Shown: positions 22,731 to 32,037, counted from the first letter of the stretch. The stretch: 64,000 bases of DNA from Penium margaritaceum (GCA_023375785.1 SZWC01004803.1:97991-161990); one strand, 5' to 3'. Made by a program: numbers and translations. The notes: generated by a model not told the origin, from the sequence alone.

Positions 22731-23459
22731 TGAGAAGTTTCCTAGGACCTTACTAACCACTTGCCGTGACACTAGGCGTCTGCGCCAAGTCAGCGTGTGA
22801 CAACAGTCACCAGTTGAAGACAAAACTGCAAGGGTCTGGGTAGGGACACGAACAAAGTGTCAGGAAACTCAAACAGAAAATAATTGCAGGGAGAGATAAC
22901 AAATGACAGGTCCATGGCCTAAATACCTGCCGCGGCGCACAGTGGGTGTCGCACGCGGCGGTCCAAGAGCTGTCCTAAAAACGGCCCAAAACCACTATTT
23001 TGGCCGTAACTCTGCACACACATATCAAAATGCTACGCCGTCTGAACCTAGACGTGCAAGATAAAAAAACAGACGCTACAACTGGTCACATGCATGCATC
23101 CATCATCAGACGGTGGACACGCAATGCAAAGACATGCAAATCGGGCTCATGGCCAGTCCGCAAAAACAACTCCTACAGGCTGCAGAAAAACAGTAGGGAG
23201 TCCCGGCAGTGTCCAGGGCTCTGGAACGGTAGTCGGCCAGCTCCAAGCTAGCAGACCACCGCCCGTCGTCCCTCCAATGTCACCAGGGCCCGCCTCAGGG
23301 ATTTGACATGTCATAACTCCTGGGTAAGTCCCTGGACGATCCGGAGTCCCGTCGGGTCGTCACGATCTCCAAAGCGGCCACCGATCACCATCAGCTCCGG
23401 GTGCACCCGTAGCTCCCACGGCTGTGGCTCATGACGGGTGGAAGCCACACATACCAACA
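22731..23459 (-). repeat. 3' LTR of element F
   Basis: 729 bp; minus strand begins TGTTGGTATGTGTGGC and ends GGAAACTTCTCA. Its partner at 28416-29143 differs by scattered substitutions (roughly one in twenty) and small replacements. ORFs at 23000-23251 and 23094-23306 lie within it and recur in the partner, as expected for LTR sequence. Confidence 0.9.
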
Positions 23460-24013
23460 CTCCCCTTGGCTGACACACTTGTCAAGGCCACAATGTCTGA
23501 GCAATGACAGGACAGGATGGCTCGGGAAACCAATCATGGCAAGCACTGATCAAGCATGCCACATCACAGGGTCTCCTCATGACAATGGTGCATCCCACCA
23601 AGTGTCCGGGTCTCGACCATGCACGAAGGCAATCACACACACACGTGTCAAACATCATGCAAGAGAGACAAAGAAACAAGGTCTCCTCGTGACTCCAAAA
23701 AATGTCTCCGGGTATCCGGGTCTCGGCCACATCATGCATGGATCACACATAGCACATGAGGACAATGGGTGTCCACATCACACCGGTGGAACTCACCAGG
23801 TGCGCGGGTCTAGACCAGCATAACCTCAATCACAACATCGTGCCACCTCCAAGCAAACTTGCTATTCTCACAAGAGTGTCAGGCCAACGCACACACACCA
23901 ACACTCCCCCTGGGCGGCACACGCTAAGAGTACGTCTCCCCCATGGCCACATAACCCTGCACAGCAACAGCAATAGCAACGGTGATGCTGTTGAGATGTG
24001 CGCACACATAGCC
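23460..24013 (-). other. Interior of element F, 3' untranslated part
   Basis: It starts with the purine tract complement (CTCCCCTTGG) and then has CA-rich sequence with repeated CACAC, CATGCA and GTCTCGG words: three loosely similar segments of about 130 bases each contain GGGTCTCG(A/G)CCA or GGGTCTAGACCA. I recognise no coding region; the ORFs at 23431-23823 and 23756-24349 are on the non-coding side. Confidence 0.5.
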
Positions 24014-24628
24014 TCACCCTACGGCATCGTCATCGTTGTCGTCGTCGTCACCACTGTAATCGCCACTACTGTCGTCACTTGGTGCTGCGACAAGGGCAGA
24101 GCTGAGGGCCTCCTCCAACTGTATCGCCTCCGGTATGCATGCCAGCTGCTGTGCTGCATGTTGCCACACGGACTGCGCTGCGTCGAGATCCGTGTGCAGT
24201 TCGTCGAGCTCTGCTGCGGCAGTCTGCCGGCCAGCTGCATCTACGGCGTGCAGGCGGTCAGTTGCGGAATGAATCTGATGGTGGACCTCCATCATGTGCG
24301 CGTCGGCGCGAGTCACTGCCTCCTGCATCCTCGTCCCCTCGTCGCGTAGGAAGCTCTCCACGCCAATAGGCGGCTCAGCTGCTGCCTGATCACCAGCTGC
24401 TGGGAGGGGGTCGTCACCACTTAGCGCATCCGCATCCGTAGCAGCTGCACCAGAAGGGGGTGGTGCTCCGGAGTCACTGGCTGCTCCTGACACACTCGAC
24501 ACTCGGGTGTCAGGTGGCCAAACGTCGTCATCCGTTGGTGTATCTGCCGTTGCAGCATCGTCGCTGTCATCGGGAACCCATACACCCTGCAAAAACGCCA
24601 AGCCCCTGGTGCACAACCAATCATCCAC
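24014..24628 (-). CDS. Acidic ORF of element F, 204 residues, unknown
   Basis: I do not recognise this protein. It is Asp/Ala-rich, with acidic tracts at both ends (DDSDD near residue 20; a run of about twelve D/G/S residues at the C-terminus) and a middle part (about residues 95-180) whose heptad-like spacing of Leu, Ala and His suggests a coiled coil. It lies in the same frame as the 559-residue ORF upstream, separated by a stop at 24650 and about 20 bases, so both may be pieces of one longer product of element F. No catalytic motifs are visible. Confidence 0.4.
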   Translation of the reverse strand: MDDWLCTRGLAFLQGVWVPDDSDDAATADTPTDDDVWPPDTRVSSVSGAASDSGAPPPSGAAATDADALSGDDPLPAAGDQAAAEPPIGVESFLRDEGTRMQEAVTRADAHMMEVHHQIHSATDRLHAVDAAGRQTAAAELDELHTDLDAAQSVWQHAAQQLACIPEAIQLEEALSSALVAAPSDDSSGDYSGDDDDNDDDAVG

Positions 24629-24649
24629 CTACTGCTGTGCGTCCGCCCG

Positions 24650-26329
24650 TCACCAACGTACATCCTGTAGGGACCACTCCGCAGCCTGGAGACGGGTGTG
24701 CACATCCTCCATGCACATCTCAGCAACCTGTCGTGCAGAAGCATCTGTAGTGTACCAACGGCTGCTGTTCTCCCGGAGCTCGGCCATGAGACTCTGCACG
24801 TGCGCCTCCGCTCGAGCCACCACTACCTCATGCTCGTCAACCGTGGAGCGTAGGCACTCGGGTACAGGAACTATAGCTCGGACGAGCGTAGCTATGTCAT
24901 CGGCTGGAACTGCCGTGGTGTCAACGACATCGGTCAAGGTAGCAAGGTGTCGGATGTCTGCAGCTCGCTCTGCATCCTCCATGTCGCACACACGGACGTC
25001 TGCTCTCACCGAGAGGCTATCGCGTGCTCTAGCCGTGGCTACTACAGGAACGGTAGCGCACTGAGCCTCTATGTCTGCCTCCGACCTTGCGTCCGACTGC
25101 TCCACGACGGACGAATGGTCCTCATAGAGGAGGTCTACCTCATCCTGGCAGTCAATCACCTCCTCCTGCTGTCCGGCACTATCTGCCAGAACCACCTGGG
25201 CATCTACTGTGGGCCGAGCATCAGCATCTGTATCACCTACTCCTCCTGTTGCTGCTCCTGGCACCATGGCAGCTGTCTCCACACCAGCTAATGCAGGAGC
25301 GTGCGCATTGTCGGGCGCAGCTCCGGCATCGGCCGTCGTCACGTCATCCGCCAAAACATCAACGATCACCAACTCCATCCCCGACTCTGACTCAACATCG
25401 GACCAATCCTCCTCTGACAAAGAGTCTCCGTCACAGCAAATGTCTCCCCCCGCTGAACTCTCCGCTAGCTGAGTCTGTTGTGTGGCGTCATCCGCCTCAA
25501 TCATCCTGCGCTGTAGAGCAGTCGCATCACCAATGCCGAGCTCCGTCGCGGTCGTCAGTGGACACACCATCCCCCCCACAACTGGCACCTCGGCAGGAGC
25601 TATGGGGACTCGGCAGACCAACCCGTGGATAGGAGACGAGGGGATCTCGTCACCTGAGACTCCTCCCACAGCCGCGTCTACTGCCAACGTCCTGTCAGTA
25701 GCAGTGACTACAACTACTGCTACTGTCACGATGTCGATGGCTACCAACACACCCACTGCCTGGACGTCCGGCGACACTCCACTGGTCACCAATGTAACGG
25801 AACGGACGTCTGCTCCACATGTGCCGGCTGACACCGCTACTGCTACTACTGCCTCATCCACTGGTACTGCCGCACCTGCCTTTGTGGTCTCTGCTACGTC
25901 AACTGTAGTCTCCATCTCCATGTCTGCCTCCAACTGCACGTCAGACCACTCATCCGTCCACGAATCCACGTCAGACCACTCGTCAGATGGCTCGTCCTCA
26001 CTGAGAGCGCCCTGTCGTGAGGCAACATCTGTCGCATCCCTCATGCACTCGCCGGTGGTCGTCGGCGGACACTCCACCCCTCCCTCGACCAACGCACCGG
26101 TAGAAGCTGCGAAGGGGTGCCGCACCAGCTTTGCAACTGGGGAGGAGGGAGTCAGCTCCGTGGTGACGTCTGCCACTGCTACGTCTGCTGCTGCCTCCTG
26201 CACACGTCTTGCCAAACTTGCTATCTGCCGCCTTGCGTGCTGAGTCCGAGAACGATGATGGCGAGCCAAAGAGACTGCCCCGAAAGTGGAGGGGTCACTG
26301 GTCAGGATGACTCCAACTGCCTCCAGCAC
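24650..26329 (-). CDS. Long acidic repeat ORF of element F, 559 residues, unknown
   Basis: I do not recognise this protein. It is rich in Val, Ala, Asp, Glu and Thr, with no Lys-rich or catalytic motifs. It contains about three imperfect modules of 150-170 residues: each has an acidic SEDE/SEED/YEDH-type stretch followed by 'WSDV' or similar and a Val/Ala/Thr-rich segment, and two share VVGGMVCPLTTATELGIGDAT-like sequence (the other reads VEGGVECPPTTTGECMRDAT). A charged C-terminal part (from about residue 480) has a coiled-coil look. Position between the zinc knuckle and the 3' LTR of F suggests an element-encoded protein, but a low-complexity non-coding origin cannot be excluded. Confidence 0.4.
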   Translation of the reverse strand: MLEAVGVILTSDPSTFGAVSLARHHRSRTQHARRQIASLARRVQEAAADVAVADVTTELTPSSPVAKLVRHPFAASTGALVEGGVECPPTTTGECMRDATDVASRQGALSEDEPSDEWSDVDSWTDEWSDVQLEADMEMETTVDVAETTKAGAAVPVDEAVVAVAVSAGTCGADVRSVTLVTSGVSPDVQAVGVLVAIDIVTVAVVVVTATDRTLAVDAAVGGVSGDEIPSSPIHGLVCRVPIAPAEVPVVGGMVCPLTTATELGIGDATALQRRMIEADDATQQTQLAESSAGGDICCDGDSLSEEDWSDVESESGMELVIVDVLADDVTTADAGAAPDNAHAPALAGVETAAMVPGAATGGVGDTDADARPTVDAQVVLADSAGQQEEVIDCQDEVDLLYEDHSSVVEQSDARSEADIEAQCATVPVVATARARDSLSVRADVRVCDMEDAERAADIRHLATLTDVVDTTAVPADDIATLVRAIVPVPECLRSTVDEHEVVVARAEAHVQSLMAELRENSSRWYTTDASARQVAEMCMEDVHTRLQAAEWSLQDVRW

Positions 26330-26505
26330 AGAGCGTAGGGCGCAGATGTAGAGATAAGGTCGGGAAACGTGGCATCGTTAGGTGATGACACTGACGGAGG
26401 TGAGGATGGCAAGAAGGAAGAAAAGGGTGTGTGAAGCAGCACGGTGGCAACAGCCCGCTCAGAGATCACATGGTCTATGAGTTGTTGCACCATGCGCTTC
26501 AGAAC

Positions 26506-26895
26506 CTAGAGCTCGGCGTACACCACCGCCATAGCTCCAGTGAGGGGCGCGACTATATGAGCTGATGTACCGAAGGCGGATGGTGGAGTAGGGCGGGACC
26601 GTAACCAGGGCGGTCGCCACCCAACAGGGCGCTGGCGACACTGGCACCAACCATGGTGTCGGTCGCAGCAAAAGTAGCAGGCAAAGCCGTTGGACGCCTG
26701 AGGCGTGTGCCACGGCTGGAACTGCCACTGTGGACATGGCATCTGCCACGTATGCAGAGCCGGTGCCAGCCACGGCGCCGGCTGCGCTCCCTGCCACGCC
26801 AATGTGCTCATCTCTAGAGTGTGGTGTGGGTGAGTGTCTGGGACACTCGCTCCCACTGGCACAAGGCCACAAGGGGAGGTGAGCGATCGAAGCAC
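26506..26895 (-). CDS. Gag-like zinc-knuckle ORF of element F
   Basis: A 129-residue frame, Pro/Trp/His-rich, that contains CYFCCDRHHGWCQC, an exact CX2CX4HX4C zinc knuckle, at 26638-26679. This motif is typical of retroelement Gag nucleocapsid domains, and the location downstream of the 5' LTR on the same strand agrees. The frame is open to 26895 and closes at 26506, and the next long ORF (26329-24650) is in another frame. Apart from the knuckle I see no family signature; a chance match is possible. Confidence 0.45.
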   Translation of the reverse strand: MLRSLTSPCGLVPVGASVPDTHPHHTLEMSTLAWQGAQPAPWLAPALHTWQMPCPQWQFQPWHTPQASNGFACYFCCDRHHGWCQCRQRPVGWRPPWLRSRPTPPSAFGTSAHIVAPLTGAMAVVYAEL

Positions 26896-27289
26896 AGTCT
26901 CTCAGATGTGCTGCGATGCCGTCACGAGGACGGCCACCACGACATTGGTGGTGGGCTGCTGTGCGGCCTCAGGTAGCCTTCGGTGCTTTTGATGTTGCAC
27001 CGGGTGCCTTCATCAGCCAATGGCTATGGTCTCAAGCCACCTTTGTTGTTGCTGCTGCTACTGCGACTCCCGCGGCGGCTGCTGCTACTGCGGTTCCTGT
27101 CGTCAGCCGACGGTGGTGGCCTTAGGCCACACTTAAAAGGTGACAAAAAAATTGAAAAGAGTAAAGGGAACTCTTTTTTTTCTTCAGGTGCCTCCTTCAC
27201 GGGTGCCTTTTTTGGGGTTGTTCAGGGGTGCCCAGCCTGGGGACACCTCACTCCCTCTCTTCTCCTTTTTTTTTCTTGTCTGGCTTGAC
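26896..27289 (-). other. Interior of element F upstream of zinc knuckle
   Basis: Sequence with tri-nucleotide bias (GCTGCTACTGC type). Two similar segments occur at 26945-27000 and 27095-27135 (both contain GGTGGTGGCCT/GGCTGCT and GGC.TTAGGCC words). No gene recognised. Confidence 0.4.
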
Positions 27290-27450
27290 CCTCGCTTCGA
27301 GCAAGCCCGTCGAGCGAGCTCGCTCGGCGAGCCCGTCAAGCAAGCTTGCTCGGCGAGCTCGACGAGCGAGCTCCCTCGGCGAGCTCGCTCGCTGCGAGCA
27401 AGCAGCCTCGCACTGCTTGCTTGCAACGTGAAGCTGCATTGCAGCTTCGC
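27290..27450. repeat. Cluster of GAGC-rich overlapping palindromes
   Basis: Between about 27298 and 27410 the sequence repeats CGAGC and its complement GCTCG many times, for example CGAGCGAGCTCGCTCG and CAAGCAAGCTTGCTCG, each nearly self-complementary. At 27430-27448 a further inverted repeat GAAGCTGCA-T-TGCAGCTTC has 9-bp perfect arms. Single-stranded DNA or RNA here would fold strongly. Confidence 0.75.
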
Positions 27451-27469
27451 GTGACGAGTAAGCAGTAGC

Positions 27470-28380
27470 AGTGGCTGTTGCTGCTACGGCTGCCACTACT
27501 GCGCGGGCTGTTGCTACTATTGCAGCCCGCGTGAGCACGTGCAGCTGCACGCTGCAGCTGTTTGCCGGCGCCGCCGCCGCTGCTGCTGCTGCCACTGTGC
27601 CTACTGCATACTGCTGTTGCTGCAACTGCTTACCGTTGCTGCTGCTTCTGCTTGCTGCCGCCTGCTACTGCTGCTTGCAGCCGCTTGCTCCTGCTGCTTG
27701 CTGTCGCATGCTGCTGCTACTGCTACTTACTGATTCGCTGCTTGCTGCTGCTGCTGCTGCTGCCGCTTTGTGTTGCTGCTCGCAGCCGCCTGCTGATGCT
27801 GCCGCTACGGCTGCTGCTACGGTTGCTGCCTGCTGCTGCTGCAAATGTTGCTACAACACCAAGCTGCTGGTGCGAGCTGCTTCCTCTTTTTTTTTTTTTC
27901 TTTTCTGTTTGTGTACACACCGATAGCCAAACATGGCTGTTGCTGCCACCCTGTGCTGCTACTGCCACCCGTTGCTGCTGCTGCCACCTGGTGCTGCTGC
28001 TGCAAGGGCTGCTACCCGTAGCCGCTATCGTCTTTGCTACCTCCGCTGCTCCGCTGCAAAGTANATGTTGCTACAACACCAAGCTGCTGGTGCGAGCTGC
28101 TTCCTCTTTTTTTTTTTTTCTTTTCTGTTTGTGTACACACCGATAGCCAAACATGGCTGTTGCTGCCACCCTGTGCTGCTACTGCCACCCGTTGCTGCTG
28201 CTGCCACCTGGTGCTGCTGCTGCAAGGGCTGCTACCCGTAGCCGCTATCGTCTTTGCTACCTCCGCTGCTCCGCTGCAAAGTAGTCGTGGTGGGTCCCTC
28301 GGGGATCTGCTACTGCTGCCGTGGGTGACTGCCGCTGCTGCCACTCACTACTGCTGCTGCTGCTGCGTCTCTGCTGCACA
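27470..28380. repeat. CTG/GCT trinucleotide-rich low-complexity tract
   Basis: Dominated by TGCTGC, GCTACTGC and related triplets, interrupted by a T-rich stretch followed by CTTTTCTG. Predicted proteins on both strands are Leu/Ala/Cys or Gln/Ser-rich and meaningless. The tract includes the duplicated 219-bp segment and the N at 28064. Confidence 0.85.
27845..28283. repeat. Exact 219-bp duplication around a single N
   Basis: 27845-28063 and 28065-28283 are identical over all 219 bases as far as I can read, including a 13-T run, and are separated only by the ambiguous base at 28064. Such a structure is expected when two contigs ending in the same sequence are joined with a one-base spacer, so the second copy is probably artificial. 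Confidence 0.9.
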
Positions 28381-28402
28381 ATAGTATGGGCTGTGGCACT
28401 TT

Positions 28403-28415
28403 GGATCTGATACCA
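28403..28415 (-). promoter_or_regulatory. Primer-binding site of element F, tRNA 3'-end type
   Basis: Plus GGATCTGATACCA, minus TGGTATCAGATCC, complementary to the initiator tRNA-Met 3' end with one mismatch (GAGCC expected). It directly abuts the 5' LTR at 28416. Confidence 0.78.
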
Positions 28416-29143
28416 TGAGAAGTTTCCTAGAACCTTCCTAACCACTTGCCGCGACACTAGGCATCAGCGCCAGGTCAGCGTGTGACAACAGTCACCAGTT
28501 AGAGACAAAACTGCAAGGGTGTGGGTAGGGACACGAACAGACCTCGGGAAACTCAAACTGAATATAATTGCAGGGAGAGATAACAAATGACAGGTCCATG
28601 GCCTAAATACCTGCCGCGGCGCACATCGGGTGTCGCACACGGCGGTCCAAGAGCTGTCCTTAAAACGGCCCAAAACCATTGTTTTGGCCGTAACTCTGCG
28701 CACACATATCAGAATGGTACGTCGTCTGAACCTAGACATGCAAGATAAAAAAACAGACGCTACGACTGGTCACATGCATGCATCCATCATCAGAAGGTAG
28801 ACACGCAATGCAAAGACATGCAAATCGGGCTCATGGCAAGTCCGCCGAAAAAACTCCTGCAGGCTGCAGAAAAACAGTAGGGAGTCCCGGCTGTGTCTGG
28901 GGCTCTGGAACGGTAGTCGGCCAGCTCCAAGCTAGCAGTCCGCCGCCCGTCGTCCCTCCGATGTCACCAGGGTCCGCCTCAGGGATTTGTCATGTCATAG
29001 CTCCTGGGTAAGTCCCTGGACGGTCCGGAGTCCCGTCGGGTCGTCACGATCTCCAATGCGGCCACCGATCACCATCAGCTCCGGGTGCACCCGTAGCTGC
29101 CACGGCTGTGGCTCATGACGGGTGGAAGCCACACATACCAACA
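28416..29143 (-). repeat. 5' LTR of element F
   Basis: 728 bp, partner of 22731-23459, from TGAGAAGTTTCC to CATACCAACA on the plus strand. Confidence 0.9.
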
Positions 29144-29551
29144 CAAGGATCTGCACGTGCCAGCTGCCAATCTCCTTATGGTTAGCACCCATGCCGGCTA
29201 CAGATTTCTCATGGCGCATTGGCCTCTACCCACCCCTTGCCGAATCTCTATCCATCTACATCTTGCAGCGCACGTGGTTTCGCCCCTGCGACCAGATCAT
29301 CATCATCATCGTTCAGCTGCTCCTTCATAGTTATCATCAGCCACTCGGCACAAGGATTTTCCTGGTCCAACCACCAACCTCGGAGTGGCCTGCGCCATAG
29401 AAGATTCCATTATTAGTGCATGTGGCTCGTCCCCACACCTAGCATCCTTCGTCTCATCTGCTTTACATCATTCTCCTAGTATCCCTCATCCCTTCTACCC
29501 AGCATCCTCCTCTCCACATCCTTTTTTTGCTTCTTATATTTCACAACTATC
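29144..29551. other. Unassigned sequence right of element F
   Basis: Related to 22490-22640 left of element F (shared GCACGTGGTTTCGCCCCTG-like and GGCACAAGGATT words), so F or its ancestor may sit in a duplicated host repeat. ATCATC triplets occur at about 29298. No gene recognised. Confidence 0.45.
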
Positions 29552-29556
29552 CCTGC

Positions 29557-30209
29557 TGTTAGGGATTGAGCTAACCACCTCCGGCAGAGAAGCCGCAAAA
29601 CCAAAAAAGCTCACAAAGGTTTGTGCACCTTCTTCCGTGCAGGCATGTGCTGTGCACCCCAGACTTAATCAGGCAGACACTTCAACTTCAAGAGCACTAA
29701 CGCCTTAGCATTACATCTCAAGAAGAGCTCAAGTCATCAATATGCAAGAGAGCATCAAGCAAGGGTTAATTGATCCGCATGCAAGACAAGCCCTTTTATA
29801 GGTGTCTATCCAGTCCTAGAACTCAAAAGCACATTCCTGAAAAGTGGCTTGACCTTGCCACATCACCAAGAGACTTGCGTTGTGGGCTTGACACATAAGT
29901 ATTCTTGTGCCAAGGTGACAGATCAGCCATGGTGCTTCCCAGAAGCTACAGAATTTCTTTCTTGGAAGCTTCCAGAACAACCAAGATGTGCATGGAGCAA
30001 GGATCGAACTCATGACCTCTCACTTGGCCAAATAAACAAAGTGGCCAAGTTAACCACTCACCTACATGGTGTACTCACAGGTCATATCTCACATCAGACA
30101 TGGCATAGCTGAGTCACCCTACAACAAATCCAGGGGTCATACCTCCACAAGGGGCAGAGTGTTCATGATCCGTCGTACAAGACTGAACAAGGGACAAACA
30201 TATTCAACA
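29557..30209 (-). repeat. 3' LTR of copia D
   Basis: 653 bp, diverged relative of the copia E LTRs (57097-57728 and 62367-63020). It retains a B-box-like GAGTTCGATCC (complement at 30001-30011) and an A-box-like motif at about 30053-30063. Sequence near 29620-29700 differs from E by replacements. Confidence 0.9.
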
Positions 30210-30504
30210 AATATCTCCCTTGCACCTTGCGTCAGTTTTCATCATCATTCTTTTTCACTTGCATTGACCATGCCGATACCTTGCCTGCCCGCCTGGTGGA
30301 GATCCTTGACCAATGGCTTTGTAAGCATGTCAGCCCGGTTCAGCTTGGTGCCGACATACTCCAGCTCCACTGTCTGCTTACAGACCAAGTCCCGAGTATA
30401 GTGGTCGCGGATCTTGATGTGCTTTGTGTGCCTGGAAAGAACCGGGTTCTTGGACATGTCAATCGTGCTCATGTTGTCAATCTTGATGATTGTCGCCGTT
30501 GCCT

Positions 30505-31208
30505 TGTTGGAGTGATGCTCCTCACCATGGCAGGTGTGACTCCAAAAAGGAACACCAAAAAGACAAGCCGTAGTGGCTTAGTGGTTAATGGTGTCCACCT
30601 ATAGAGGCAGGGGCCTGGGTTCAAGTCCCACAAGATGAATTTCTGTCCTGCCTCAAGGAAGGTGGAAAATAGATGCCAGGGAGCTAGGTCAACCTCTAGA
30701 GTTCCTCTTTAAGTTTCTAGAAGGCCAGGTGAGGGTCCACGAAGGTGGCACACCTTCTACAAGGGGTGACTTGTCCTACAAGGCATCTAGAGGTGTCTTG
30801 GTCTTTTGGACACCTTCCCTCCTACTAGAAGCAAGCTGAGGAATCTAGGAAGGGGTAGAAGCTTCTAGAGGGAGGAAGGGATGCCTTCCTAGGTGGGAAA
30901 AAGACAGCCTACCAAGGGCCACTCTAGAAGCCATAGAATCTGCTAGGAAGCTCCAAATCTGGCATGCTTTGGTGTTCTGGAAAGCTTCGATCAGTGGCTA
31001 TAAAATGCCAGTGCATGTGAGTCTTGATCAAAAGAGTTTACATTGCCGGTGAATTCAGGCCAAAACTAATGCCTCGATCTCTGACCAGTTTTTTGCCATC
31101 CTTGGAACTAGTTGCATCCACAGTTTCAGTCTCTCCAAAAAGAGTTGGTGGTGTGAATCAGCCAGTGCTAGGGACCCTCCAGGGTGCACACTCACCCTCA
31201 GGCCAACA
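30505..31208 (+). mobile_element. Solo LTR of family S, copy 2, nested in copia D
   Basis: 704 bp, TGTTGGAGTG to GGCCAACA, with perfect target duplication TGCCT (30500-30504 and 31209-31213) inside the RNase H region of copia D. It keeps the TATA box (30999-31008) and both Pol III-like boxes (30574-30584, 30618-30628). The nesting shows that it arrived after copia D. Confidence 0.94.
30574..30628 (+). promoter_or_regulatory. tRNA-like A/B box motif, second copy
   Basis: TGGCTTAGTGG and GGTTCAAGTCC are identical to copy 1, although surrounding bases differ, again 33 bases apart. Confidence 0.6.
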
Positions 31209-32037
31209 TGCCTGTGGTGCCTTCATCTCAGAGAGCAAGCTGCGAAGCCACTGCACCTCTTTATAAACCTCAACCAATGCAATGTACTCAGTTTTATCTG
31301 TTGATAGAGAGACACACTCCTGCTTGCGACTCGCCCAACTGATAGTACCTCCATTTAGCATACACACAAAGCTGGAGGTGGATTTTCTGTCGTCGATATT
31401 GCCTCCCCACTCAGCGTCGGTGTGGCACATGAGACGGAGTGACGCGGATCCAGCGATGCCTCCAAACTGGAGTCCCACATGCCGCGTCCCCTTGAGGTAG
31501 CGCATGATGGGCTTCATCGCCTGCCAGTGCAGTGGACCAGGCTTGGCCACAAACCGGCTCACCTGCCCAACAGCATGGGCTATATCTGGCCGGGTGGTGA
31601 CCATGGCAAACATCAGACTGCCCACTGCAGACTGATATGGGATTCCCAACATGTCAGTTTTCTCTGCTTCGTTGGATGGGGACATGGAGGTGGAGAGCTT
31701 GCACTCTGAGCTCATGGGTGTGCTGGCAGGCTTGCAATCTGCCATGTCATATTGTTTGAGGATGGAGTCGATGTACTTTGTCTGGTTCAGGCTGATGGTA
31801 CATATGGCTCTGTCACGCTTGATGGCAATGCCAAGATAGAAGTTAAGAGGACCCATGTCCTTCATCTTGAACCTGCTACTCAGCTGCCCCTTGAGATCGT
31901 CTAGCAGCTGCGTTGTAGAAGAGCACGGAATCAGGTCATCGACGTACAAGGCAATCAACATAGTCCCTTTATCGCTCTCATGCACGTACATGCTAGTGTC
32001 GCTGTCACAGTGCATGAAGGTGCAAACATATTCAACA

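Larger units (their letters stand above)
22731..29143 (-). mobile_element. LTR retrotransposon F, no recognisable pol
   Basis: A 6,413-bp element between two related LTRs, 22731-23459 and 28416-29143. On the minus strand it has a primer-binding site after the 5' LTR (28403-28415), a gag-like zinc knuckle region (26506-26895), long acidic open frames (24014-26329) and a purine tract before the 3' LTR (complement of CTCCCCTTGG, 23460-23469). I find no protease, integrase, RT or RNase H motif anywhere inside, so it is either non-autonomous or its pol has been lost and replaced. Part of the interior is CTG-triplet-rich and holds an assembly join at 28064. Confidence 0.8.
30245..32016 (-). pseudogene. 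Copia D RT C-terminus and RNase H, split by solo LTR
   Basis: The minus-strand frame from 32015 reads HCDSDTSMYVHESDKG, then ALYVDDL (polymerase motif), YLGIAIKRDR, YQSAVGSLMFAMV and RNase H with CHTDAEWGGN and SASRKQECVSLS-like sequence, then stops matching at 31209 where the solo LTR begins. It resumes beyond the insert at 30504 with KIDNMSTIDMSKNPVLSR, YVGTKLNRADMLTKPL and ends near 30245. It is most similar to copia E. The RT fingers and everything upstream are missing. Confidence 0.92.
29557..32037 (-). mobile_element. Internally deleted copia D, family of E
   Basis: On the plus strand: complete 3' LTR (29557-30209), purine tract complement (30210-30226), RNase H and C-terminal RT (30245-32016, split by a solo LTR at 30505-31208), then only the first 21 bases of a 5' LTR (32017-32037, minus strand TGTTGAATATGTTTGCACC...) fused to the RT. 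The outer flanks are CCTGC (29552-29556) and CCTAC (32038-32042), a target duplication with one mismatch. So both true ends remain while most of the 5' LTR, gag, protease, integrase and N-terminal RT are gone. Confidence 0.88.

Noticed and set aside
23431-24349. Plus-strand ORFs inside element F as genes
   Set aside because: Biased composition, no motifs, and opposite to the direction set by the LTR, primer site and purine tract.
27471-28146. ORFs in the CTG-rich tract as a poly-Leu/Cys protein
   Set aside because: They are translation products of trinucleotide repeats and part of them depends on the artificial duplication at the N.
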